NCBI GenBank assembly: GCA_964505215.1
Contig: CAZDGU010000015.1
Span: forward strand, 1-57,365
DNA from: Gracilimonas sp964505215
GTDB taxonomy: Bacteria; Bacteroidota; Rhodothermia; Balneolales; Balneolaceae
Direction of reading: 5' to 3'
DNA length: 57,365 nt
Made by a program: the position numbers and the translations under genes. Below, in pieces: positions 34,755 through 41,458 of this stretch. Every line of letters starts with the position of its first letter. The stretch's first letter is position 1. The notes beneath the pieces are model-generated. The model saw only the letters and a list, made by a program, of their open reading frames with translations, did no database searches and was not told the DNA's origin.

Positions 34755-35198
34755 ATGGCTAAAATTGAAAGATACCAAGACTTAAAATGCTGGCAACAAT
34801 CTCGGAAGCTGGTAAATCAAATATATGATATGATATCAGACTCACCGTTGAAGAAAGATTTTGTATTAACGGATCAACTCAAAAGAGCGTCCATTTCTGT
34901 TATGACAAATATTGCTGAAGGATTTAGTCGTTATCATAAAAAAGATTTTATCAGATTTTTAAACTATGCTCAAAGTTCAGCACGAGAGACAGAAAGTCTT
35001 TTATACATTGTGTTAGATCAGAAAATGGCATCAGCCGAAGAGGTCAAAACCATTCAAAGAAACTGCGACCATTGCGCTGCTATGATTCTTGCACTTATTA
35101 AACACATCAATACCACACTGGATAACCCTGCGCAAACCAACGAGCCCGAAGTTTATTACATAACTGAGGAACACCTTTCAAAACCCAATCCAAAATAA
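34755..35198 (+). CDS. four-helix-bundle protein (S23/IVP family)
   Basis: 147 residues: IERYQDLKCWQQSRKLVNQI, LTDQLKRASISVMTNIAEGF, RYHKKDFIRFLNYAQSSARE and LLYIVLDQKMASAEE make the four helices, with a short charged tail. RASISVMTNIAEGFSR is the family hallmark. It differs strongly from the copies at 20798 and 25090, so these are not recent duplicates but separate lineages, each with its own repeat class. It lies between the adaptor and ATPase genes of an export operon, with no known role in export. Confidence 0.9.
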   Translation: MAKIERYQDLKCWQQSRKLVNQIYDMISDSPLKKDFVLTDQLKRASISVMTNIAEGFSRYHKKDFIRFLNYAQSSARETESLLYIVLDQKMASAEEVKTIQRNCDHCAAMILALIKHINTTLDNPAQTNEPEVYYITEEHLSKPNPK

Positions 35199-35205
35199 AA
35201 ACTCA

Positions 35206-35244
35206 AACACCCTAACACCCTAACACCCTAACACCCTAACACCC
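35206..35244. repeat. tandem AACACCCT repeat, 4.9 units
   Basis: Exact period of eight bases over 39 bp, merging into the right arm of the class A element. On the complementary strand it reads GGGTGTTA, telomere-like in look. Unit number could vary by slippage, changing the leader of the downstream ATPase gene (start 35282). Confidence 0.85.
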
Positions 35245-35281
35245 AAATACGTTAACACCCCAACACACAAACCCAAAAACC

Positions 35282-35971
35282 ATGATTCAAACAAAAAATC
35301 TTAAAAAAATATATACCACTGAAGAAGTGGAGACTACTGCACTGAGCAACGTAAACCTTGAAATAAAAGAAGGAGAATTTGTGGCCATTATGGGACCTTC
35401 AGGCTGTGGCAAATCTACCTTGTTGAATATTATGGGTCTGTTAGATAATCCCACTGACGGGGAATATCACTTTTTAGGACAGGAAATTTCTACACGTACT
35501 GAGCGCGAGCGAGCTCAGCTTCGCAAAGGCAACATCGGCTTCATCTTTCAAAGCTTTAACCTGATTGATGAGCTTACCGTATTTGAAAATGTGGAACTTC
35601 CCCTGCTCTATCTTGGAGTGGATTCATCCGAACGAAAAACCAAAGTTGAGACGGCTTTAGAGCGTATGGGTATGATGCACCGCCGCAATCACTTTCCACA
35701 GCAGCTATCGGGCGGACAGCAGCAGCGCGTTGCCATTGCCCGGGCCGTTGTTGCCGATGCCAAACTCATTCTCGCCGATGAGCCTACCGGTAATTTGGAT
35801 TCAGATCGTGGCGATGAAGTCATGAAGCTGCTTGCCGAGCTGAACGAAGCCGGAACGACCATCGTGATGGTAACCCACTCCCCCCACGATGCCGACTACG
35901 CCCGCCGTGTCATCCACTTATTTGACGGCCACGTGGTGACTGAAAATATGCAGGAAGGGTTTCATGTTTGA
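35282..35971 (+). CDS. MacB/LolD-type ABC transporter ATP-binding protein
   Basis: 229 residues with a complete ATPase: Walker A GPSGCGKSTLLNIM (about 38-51), Q-loop GFIFQSFNLIDELTVFENVELPL, signature LSGGQQQRVAIARA, Walker B LILADEPTGNLDS and the switch His in VMVTHSPHDA. The LIDELTVFENVELPL stretch is characteristic of MacB/LolD/FtsE-type ATPases that drive mechanotransmission permeases rather than direct substrate transport. Likely partners are the permease at 36442 and the adaptor at 33419. It is preceded by the class A array and followed by a class A palindrome. Confidence 0.93.
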   Translation: MIQTKNLKKIYTTEEVETTALSNVNLEIKEGEFVAIMGPSGCGKSTLLNIMGLLDNPTDGEYHFLGQEISTRTERERAQLRKGNIGFIFQSFNLIDELTVFENVELPLLYLGVDSSERKTKVETALERMGMMHRRNHFPQQLSGGQQQRVAIARAVVADAKLILADEPTGNLDSDRGDEVMKLLAELNEAGTTIVMVTHSPHDADYARRVIHLFDGHVVTENMQEGFHV

Positions 35972-35973
35972 TG

Positions 35974-36065
35974 ACGTGTTAAGGTGCCCACGTGTTAGTG
36001 TGTTAAAGTGCTTAAGTACCCAAATGTTTACACGTTAATACTCTAACACATTAATACTTTAACAC
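35974..36065. repeat. class A intergenic palindrome, gene-less copy
   Basis: It starts just after the ATPase stop and is built of GTGTTAG, GTGTTAAAG and their complements. GTGTTAAAGT (36000-36009) is perfectly inverted at 36056-36065, and it contains the GTACCCAAATG...CACGTTAA order of the class A arms. From its end to 36237 I see nothing recognisable in the remaining gap. Confidence 0.65.
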
Positions 36066-36237
36066 TTTTGTCAGATTAGCTAAGATAGAATATGTATTAG
36101 CAGATAGCCGATATCACTCATTGCTCGCCAATATACTCGTGGCAGGGAACTGAGTTTACTTCAACCTTGCGCGAATTCCTTTTTCTGAGAACCAACAAAT
36201 CTGTTTTTTACTAACCAACAAGTTTAAAAATACCCGC

Positions 36238-36274
36238 TGTTCGATTACGAACACCGGGTGTAGCATATCGAACA
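36238..36274. promoter_or_regulatory. paired activator sites upstream of the first permease gene
   Basis: TGTTCGATTACGAACA (36238-36253) and TGTAGCATATCGAACA (36259-36274) have centres 21 bp apart, separated by five bases ending GGG. This is exactly the geometry of the pair at 33240-33276, whose spacer also ends GGG. The first centre is 83.5 bp upstream of the GG of the sigma-54 promoter at 36327, identical to the adaptor promoter. Confidence 0.75.
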
Positions 36275-36326
36275 TGTTTTGGGGTATAAACCACCTTTAA
36301 TCGCTTTATGAGCTGTTTTTATTTTC

Positions 36327-36342
36327 TTGGCACGCTTGTTGA
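36327..36342 (+). promoter_or_regulatory. sigma-54 promoter for the first permease gene
   Basis: TTGGCACGCTTGTTGA: a full TTGGCACG -24 element, then TTGA at the -12 position with exactly ten bases between GG and GA. It is the best sigma-54 match in the window. Transcription would start near 36354, so the class D hairpin at 36368-36419 would lie in the mRNA leader. Confidence 0.8.
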
Positions 36343-36367
36343 ATACTTTTTTGATAACTGATTAATA

Positions 36368-36419
36368 GCCGTCAGCTCTCAGTTTTCAGCCGGCAGTATG
36401 CGGACTGAAAGCTGACGGC
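36368..36419. repeat. class D hairpin in the leader of the permease gene
   Basis: GCCGTCAGCTCTCAGT (36368-36383) and ACTGAAAGCTGACGGC (36404-36419) pair at 15 of 16 positions around a 20-base loop, followed by GCTGAAAGCTT. It lies between the inferred transcription start and the ATG at 36442, so it would fold in the 5' untranslated region. Confidence 0.7.
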
Positions 36420-36441
36420 CGATCGCTGAAAGCTTAAAGAA

Positions 36442-38826
36442 ATGATTAAAAACTACCTTAAAATTGCCTGGCGAAACTTCCGACGAAACACCGCTTATTC
36501 TCTGATAAACCTGCTTGGGTTAGCCATTGGGTTGGGAAGCCTGATTCTAATTTCTCTTTTTGTTACAAATGAATTGAGTTATGATGATTTCCACAAAAGA
36601 GCGGATCGTATTCATTATGTGGGCTTAGAGAGAACTTACGGTGGTAATACCTCCAAGAGTATGAGTACACCATATCCGGTTGGAAAGGCTATGGCTGAAG
36701 AGATTCCAAAAGTCGATCATTTTGTGACTACTCTTTATCCCGGCTCGGGTAAAATCAGTACTGATGGGGAGGATTTCCATACCGAAGATCACATCATTCT
36801 CTCATCAAAAGATTTTTTTCAGGTTTTTTCTTTCCCGCTCAAAGTTGGGAACCCAGAAACCGTACTCGCTGATCCAAAAGCTGTGGTTTTAACTGAGGAA
36901 ATGGCCCGGAAATATTTCCCAAACGAAAATCCTATTGGAAGAACCATCACTATAGAGCGTTATGGACAAGCCGAATTCACTGTTACCGGCATTGCCCAAA
37001 ACATGGCCCATAATTCTTATGTCTCTTTTGATTTTGTTGCCTCCATATTGAATACCGACTACAGCACCTCTTATGAAGATGCTTGGGGAGCCAGCATGTT
37101 TAACACGTACGTTCAACTTCAAGAAGGCTCTAAATGGGAAGATATTGCACCACAGTTAGCAGAGATTGTGGTTCGCCAGCTGGGGGAAGAAGCCGATGCT
37201 CGCTTTTTTTCCATTCCGTTACAAAGTCTCTATTTATCGGAATATTCTCCTTCTCAAGGGTTTAAAGGAGATAAAATATATGTATATATATTCTCAGCCA
37301 TTGCTCTTTTTATTTTACTTTTGGCGTGCATTAACTATATGAATTTAGCCACCGCACGCGCCTTACAGCGTGCCCGGGAAGTGGGTATCCGAAAAGTGGT
37401 TGGAGCTGAAAAGTCTCAATTAATTTTTCAATTTATTGGGGAAGCCGTTCTTGTTTCAACCTTAGCTTTCTTTATTGGCTTATTTCTGGCTGAAGTTTCT
37501 TTACCTTTTTTCAATCATTTTCTCGGGAATGACATGGGTCTAACTTTCTCCGATAATAAATTACTGCTCGTTTCCTTGTTCTTTATTTCTATTGCGGTAG
37601 GGATTATCGCCGGCAGTTATCCCGCATTTTTCTTATCTCGCTTCAGTCCATCGTCGGTTCTAAAAAGCGATGCTCCTCCAATTTTGAAAGGAGGAATTCT
37701 TAGAAAAAGCTTAGTTGTGTTTCAGTTTTTAGTTTCCGCCGTGCTCATCATTTGTACTCTGACAGCCTTCAGTCAGTTGCGTTATGTGTTAAATAAAGAC
37801 CTTGGCTTTACAGGTGAGCAAGTGCTTTACATACCGGTTCAAAGAATTTCCGGACAGTTAGAAACGTTTAAACAATTGGCCTTGTCCCATTCCGCCGTAA
37901 TCCAAGCATCAGCTACAACGGGTGTACCCGGCAGGTATGGCACAAAACTTGGGCAAGCTTATGATCCAAAAGCTTCGGATAATCACTTTTACGCATATAA
38001 CATTACTACGGATGATACGTACGATGATGTTTTAAATCTCACCCTGTTAGCCGGGCGTTATTTTGATGAAAACCGTGGCACCGATGGCAATAAAGCCGTT
38101 GTTGTAAATGAGGCTATGCTGGACAAATTAGGTTGGGAATCACCCAAAAATGCTATTAACAGACCATTGGCAGATAGTTCTACTGTGGTAATTGGAGTTG
38201 TTAAAGATTTTCACTTTAGTTCTCTTCACAAGAAAATTGAACCACTTTATATTGAAACGCAGAATGCTCGTGCCGATCGTTCGAATGAGTTCTCTTTTTT
38301 GATGCTAAGATTTAATCCGGAGCAGGTTCAGCAGCTTATCAGCTATCTTCAAAAGGAATGGAATACTTTATCGCCGAAAGATCCCCTCACCTATTATTTT
38401 TTGGATGAAAAATTTGAAGAGTTATATCAAACTGATCAGAAGTTAATGCAAGCATTCAGTGCCTTTGCGGGTATATCCATTTTTATAGCTTGTTTAGGTC
38501 TTTTTGGCTTAGCTGCATTTTCCGCCGAAAAACGCACCAAAGAAATCGGCATCCGAAAAGTTCTCGGAGCTTCGGTAACTAATATTGTGGCGCTGCTTTC
38601 TAAGGATTTTGTGAAGCTGGTGCTCATTGGTTTTGTCATCGCCATCCCCATTGCCTGGTACGCCATGAATCGCTGGCTGGCCGATTTTGCCTATAAAATT
38701 GAAATCGGTCCCGGTATTTTTGTCCTGGCCGGAGCCGCCTCCCTGCTCATTGCCCTGCTAACGGTAAGCTGGCAGTCGATAAAAGCAGCGGTGGCAAATC
38801 CTGTAGAAAGTTTGAAAAGCGAGTAA
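36442..38826 (+). CDS. MacB-like ABC transporter permease (double FtsX)
   Basis: 794 residues. The N-terminal membrane helix (NTAYSLINLLGLAIGLGSLILISLFV) is followed by a periplasmic MacB_PCD domain (about 45-270). Then come a first FtsX domain with three helices (IYVYIFSAIALFILLLACINYMNL, RAREVGIRKVVGAEKSQLI), a second N-terminal-type helix near 425 (LVVFQFLVSAVLIICT), a second periplasmic domain, and a C-terminal FtsX domain (KRTKEIGIRKVLGASVTNIV). Two REVGIRKV/KEIGIRKV coupling helices are diagnostic for this Bacteroidota-type 8-helix permease. It works with the ATPase at 35282 and is preceded by its own sigma-54 promoter with paired activator sites. Confidence 0.9.
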   Translation: MIKNYLKIAWRNFRRNTAYSLINLLGLAIGLGSLILISLFVTNELSYDDFHKRADRIHYVGLERTYGGNTSKSMSTPYPVGKAMAEEIPKVDHFVTTLYPGSGKISTDGEDFHTEDHIILSSKDFFQVFSFPLKVGNPETVLADPKAVVLTEEMARKYFPNENPIGRTITIERYGQAEFTVTGIAQNMAHNSYVSFDFVASILNTDYSTSYEDAWGASMFNTYVQLQEGSKWEDIAPQLAEIVVRQLGEEADARFFSIPLQSLYLSEYSPSQGFKGDKIYVYIFSAIALFILLLACINYMNLATARALQRAREVGIRKVVGAEKSQLIFQFIGEAVLVSTLAFFIGLFLAEVSLPFFNHFLGNDMGLTFSDNKLLLVSLFFISIAVGIIAGSYPAFFLSRFSPSSVLKSDAPPILKGGILRKSLVVFQFLVSAVLIICTLTAFSQLRYVLNKDLGFTGEQVLYIPVQRISGQLETFKQLALSHSAVIQASATTGVPGRYGTKLGQAYDPKASDNHFYAYNITTDDTYDDVLNLTLLAGRYFDENRGTDGNKAVVVNEAMLDKLGWESPKNAINRPLADSSTVVIGVVKDFHFSSLHKKIEPLYIETQNARADRSNEFSFLMLRFNPEQVQQLISYLQKEWNTLSPKDPLTYYFLDEKFEELYQTDQKLMQAFSAFAGISIFIACLGLFGLAAFSAEKRTKEIGIRKVLGASVTNIVALLSKDFVKLVLIGFVIAIPIAWYAMNRWLADFAYKIEIGPGIFVLAGAASLLIALLTVSWQSIKAAVANPVESLKSE

Positions 38827-38937
38827 TGTGCGTACGTGTTAGGGTGTTAGAGTGTTTACGTGCGAATTGCAATCAACACATTAACACGTAAACACTCTAA
38901 CACTTGAACACTTACCCCCAAACATCTACGCACATTA
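38824..38937. repeat. class A long palindrome, gene-less copy
   Basis: Perfect inner arms GTGTTAGAGTGTTTACGTG (38844-38862) and their complement (38885-38903) flank a 22-base loop. Outer arms TAATGTGCGTA (38824-38834) and TACGCACATTA (38927-38937) are also perfect. The left outer arm includes the stop codon of the permease gene. The 114-bp unit has the outer-arm/inner-arm plan of a miniature inverted-repeat element. Confidence 0.75.
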
Positions 38938-38998
38938 TCCAATTCTTACTTACCTTTTGCATTCCTAAATTCGCAAATATCAGATTCTTACTTCATCC

Positions 38999-40594
38999 AT
39001 GGTTCATACTAAAAGGTTCTCAATTTTATTGGTGCTTATTTTACTCACATACGGCTGCCGGAGTTTAAATTTTACCGACAGCTCAAAAGAAAAACCGGTT
39101 ACGCATCCGGAAATTGATCGTGAATTTCGTGCTGCCTGGGTGGCAACGGTGGCAAATATCAACTGGCCCAGTGCGCCGGGCATTCCTGTTGAACAGCAAA
39201 AGCAAGAAGCCATTGACTTGCTGAATCTACTCGAAGAAACCCATTTTAATGCCGTTATTTTTCAGGTGCGGCCGCAGGCTGATGCCCTGTATGAAAGCAC
39301 GTTGGAGCCGTGGTCGTATTACCTGAGCGGAGAGCAAGGCGTGGCGCCCGATCCGTATTATGATCCGCTTGAATTCTGGATTGAAGAAGCCCATAAACGC
39401 GGACTGGAGCTTCACGTTTGGATGAATCCCTATCGTGCGCATCACGTGGTGGGCGGACCTATTTCGGAACATTCGGTTGTGAAAACTAAAAGTGATTTAG
39501 TAGTTGAGCTAAGCAGCGGCTACTACTGGTTTGATCCGGCTAAAAAAGGCACCCAAGATCACTCCCACGCCGTGGTTATGGATATTGTAAAGCGCTACGA
39601 TATTGACGGCGTGCATTTTGATGATTATTTCTACCCCTATCCGTCTTACAATGATGGCGCTGACTTTCCCGATAATGACAGTTGGAACGCCTACCAACAA
39701 GCAGGTGGAAAAATGAGCCGAGCAGACTGGCGCCGAAACGCCGTAGACACTTTTGTGGAACGCGTTTACAATTCCATCAAAAAAGAAAAACCGTATGTGA
39801 AATTTGGATTGAGTCCATTTGGAGTTTGGCGTCCCGGTAATCCCAAATCCATTGCCGGACTCGATCAATACGATGTGCTTTACGCCGATGCAAAAAAGTG
39901 GCTGAATGAAGGCTGGGTTGATTATTTTTCACCCCAACTCTACTGGCCTATCAATCAAATTCCCCAAAGCTTTCCCGTATTATTGGGATGGTGGCAGCGG
40001 CAAAATCACACCAACCGCTACGTGTGGCCGGGCATGAGCATCGGCCGGTTTGAAGGCGAAAAACAAATTGATGAAGTGCTCAACCAAATCATGATTACGC
40101 GCGGAATGATGCCCAAAGCGCCGGGAACCATCCACTGGAGCATTGCGCCTTTGGTGGCCAGCGACAGCCTGCAAACTGCGCTTAAAACCTACCCATACGC
40201 CGGCAAAGCGCTCATCCCACCGCTGCAATGGATTCCTCACAAAATACCCCAGGCGCCTGAAGTGCATGCAAAATCGACCCTAAACAATCACACCTTCACC
40301 CTTCAAAAAGATCCCCAAAAAATAACGAACTGGATTGTTTATGCACGGTACGGAGATATCTGGGAAACTCAGATCCTCAATAAAAACCAAGCTACGGTAA
40401 CCGTTCCGGCTTATAAAACTGAGCACAGTTCTGCGCAGTCGGATACTATTTATATTGAAAAAATTTCTTTATTAAACGAAGTACAAATAACATTCATAAA
40501 CCGTCTGGGTTTTGAGAGCCGGCCTTTTGTTTATAAAACCGGTCGCGCTGCTCGCCCATCACCCCAAACTACACTCCATGATTCAGCTAACTGA
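38999..40594 (+). CDS. glycoside-hydrolase-like (GHL10/DUF187) lipoprotein
   Basis: 531 residues with a lipoprotein signal (ILLVLILLTYGC, lipobox Cys about residue 20). The TIM-barrel domain of the family-10-like glycosyl hydrolases is clear: FRAAWVATVANINWPSAPG, FNAVIFQVRPQADALYES, LELHVWMNPYRAHH, YDIDGVHFDDYFYPYPSYN, VKFGLSPFGVWRPGNP and VDYFSPQLYWPINQ. Characterised relatives cleave peptidoglycan-type or other polysaccharide glycosidic bonds. The C-terminal 100 residues look like a beta domain. It overlaps by 17 bases the start of the second ATPase gene, so envelope remodelling may be tied to this export cluster. Confidence 0.87.
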   Translation: MVHTKRFSILLVLILLTYGCRSLNFTDSSKEKPVTHPEIDREFRAAWVATVANINWPSAPGIPVEQQKQEAIDLLNLLEETHFNAVIFQVRPQADALYESTLEPWSYYLSGEQGVAPDPYYDPLEFWIEEAHKRGLELHVWMNPYRAHHVVGGPISEHSVVKTKSDLVVELSSGYYWFDPAKKGTQDHSHAVVMDIVKRYDIDGVHFDDYFYPYPSYNDGADFPDNDSWNAYQQAGGKMSRADWRRNAVDTFVERVYNSIKKEKPYVKFGLSPFGVWRPGNPKSIAGLDQYDVLYADAKKWLNEGWVDYFSPQLYWPINQIPQSFPVLLGWWQRQNHTNRYVWPGMSIGRFEGEKQIDEVLNQIMITRGMMPKAPGTIHWSIAPLVASDSLQTALKTYPYAGKALIPPLQWIPHKIPQAPEVHAKSTLNNHTFTLQKDPQKITNWIVYARYGDIWETQILNKNQATVTVPAYKTEHSSAQSDTIYIEKISLLNEVQITFINRLGFESRPFVYKTGRAARPSPQTTLHDSAN

Positions 40595-41252
40595 CGTTGA
40601 CAAATATATAGACAAGCGGTTTCAGCGAACCTTCATCCTCAAAAATATAAATCTGAATATTCAGGAAGGAGAATTTGTAACCATTATGGGTCCCAGCGGC
40701 GCGGGAAAATCTACCTTGCTTAATATTCTGGGATTTCTTGATGATGCCTCGGAAGGTGAATATCATTTTTTAGGTGAACCGGTTCAGCATCTCGGCGAAA
40801 AGCAGAAATCAAGCTATCACAAATCACATATTGGCTTTGTATTTCAAGCCTATAATTTAATTGACGAGCTGACGGTGTACGAAAACATTGAAATGCCGCT
40901 GCTGTACAGAAAAGTGAATAGCAAAAAGCGCAAAGCCATGGTAGCCGACATGTTAGACCGTTTCAATATAGTGGCCAAAAAAGATTTATTTCCTCCTCAG
41001 CTTTCCGGGGGACAGCAGCAGGCTGTGGGCGTGGCGCGTGCCATCATTGGAAACCCAAAATTACTGCTGGCCGATGAGCCCACCGGCAACCTTCACTCAG
41101 AACAAAGCGAGCATATTATGGACATGTTCAAAAAGCTGAATGAGGAAGGAGTTACCATTATTCAGGTAACGCACTCCGAGAAAATGGCTGCTTACGGAAA
41201 CCGCATCATCAACCTGAAAGACGGTGTACTGGTTACAGAAAGTCCCTATTAA
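40578..41252 (+). CDS. MacB/LolD-type ABC ATP-binding protein, second copy
   Basis: 224 residues from ATG 40578 (MIQLTDVDKYIDKRFQRTFI). An earlier in-frame start at 40512 would lie inside the preceding gene without family similarity. Walker A GPSGAGKSTLLNILG, Q-loop VFQAYNLIDELTVYENIEMPL, signature LSGGQQQAVGVARA, Walker B LLLADEPTGN and switch His in QVTHSEK are present. The D-loop reads NLHSEQ where the first ATPase has NLDSDR; the Asp that helps couple the two sites is replaced by His. The signature tail AVGVARA also differs from RVAIARA. Likely partner: the permease at 41459. Confidence 0.9.
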   Translation: MIQLTDVDKYIDKRFQRTFILKNINLNIQEGEFVTIMGPSGAGKSTLLNILGFLDDASEGEYHFLGEPVQHLGEKQKSSYHKSHIGFVFQAYNLIDELTVYENIEMPLLYRKVNSKKRKAMVADMLDRFNIVAKKDLFPPQLSGGQQQAVGVARAIIGNPKLLLADEPTGNLHSEQSEHIMDMFKKLNEEGVTIIQVTHSEKMAAYGNRIINLKDGVLVTESPY

Positions 41253-41458
41253 GCCTGTTCCGTGTTTGTTTTTTATACGGCAGCTTCTTGCTTTACAAAC
41301 TCATTCATTTCTTTTCCATTAGCTTTTTCTAACCATTTATTTTGTAACAAACGGCCCTTCAACCTCTCTTATACTTACGGCACTTGAAAAATAGCCGCTC
41401 TCACTCAATCTCATCGGGGATTTAATAAGATTGCATTATTGTAAAGGGGAAACCGTTT

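Larger units (their letters stand above)
34684..35266. mobile_element. class A IVP element: 31-bp inverted repeats around a four-helix-bundle gene
   Basis: The left arm 34684-34714 and right arm 35236-35266 are inverted copies matching at 30 of 31 positions (core GGGTGTTAACGTATTTGGG). The left arm begins nine bases after the adaptor stop. Beside the right arm is a tandem array of AACACCCT, 4.9 units at 35206-35244, which continues the arm's own vocabulary. Inside is one intact gene. Gene-less class A palindromes lie at 35974-36065 and 38824-38937 in the same cluster. I infer an IVS-like or mobile unit inserted between co-transcribed genes. Confidence 0.7.

Noticed and set aside
34755..35198. 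Diversity-generating retroelement, because IVP proteins resemble Avd
   Set aside because: No reverse transcriptase gene and no template/variable repeat pair with adenine-directed differences is present; only the protein fold is shared.
35206..35244. Possible CRISPR array
   Set aside because: The 8-bp units are directly contiguous with no spacers, and no cas gene is in the window.
41389..41404. Third sigma-54 promoter ahead of the second permease (GGCACTTG)
   Set aside because: No GC or GA at the required ten-base distance after GG, and no paired palindromes at the expected position; a nearby GGCAGCTTCTTGC has nine bases instead of ten.
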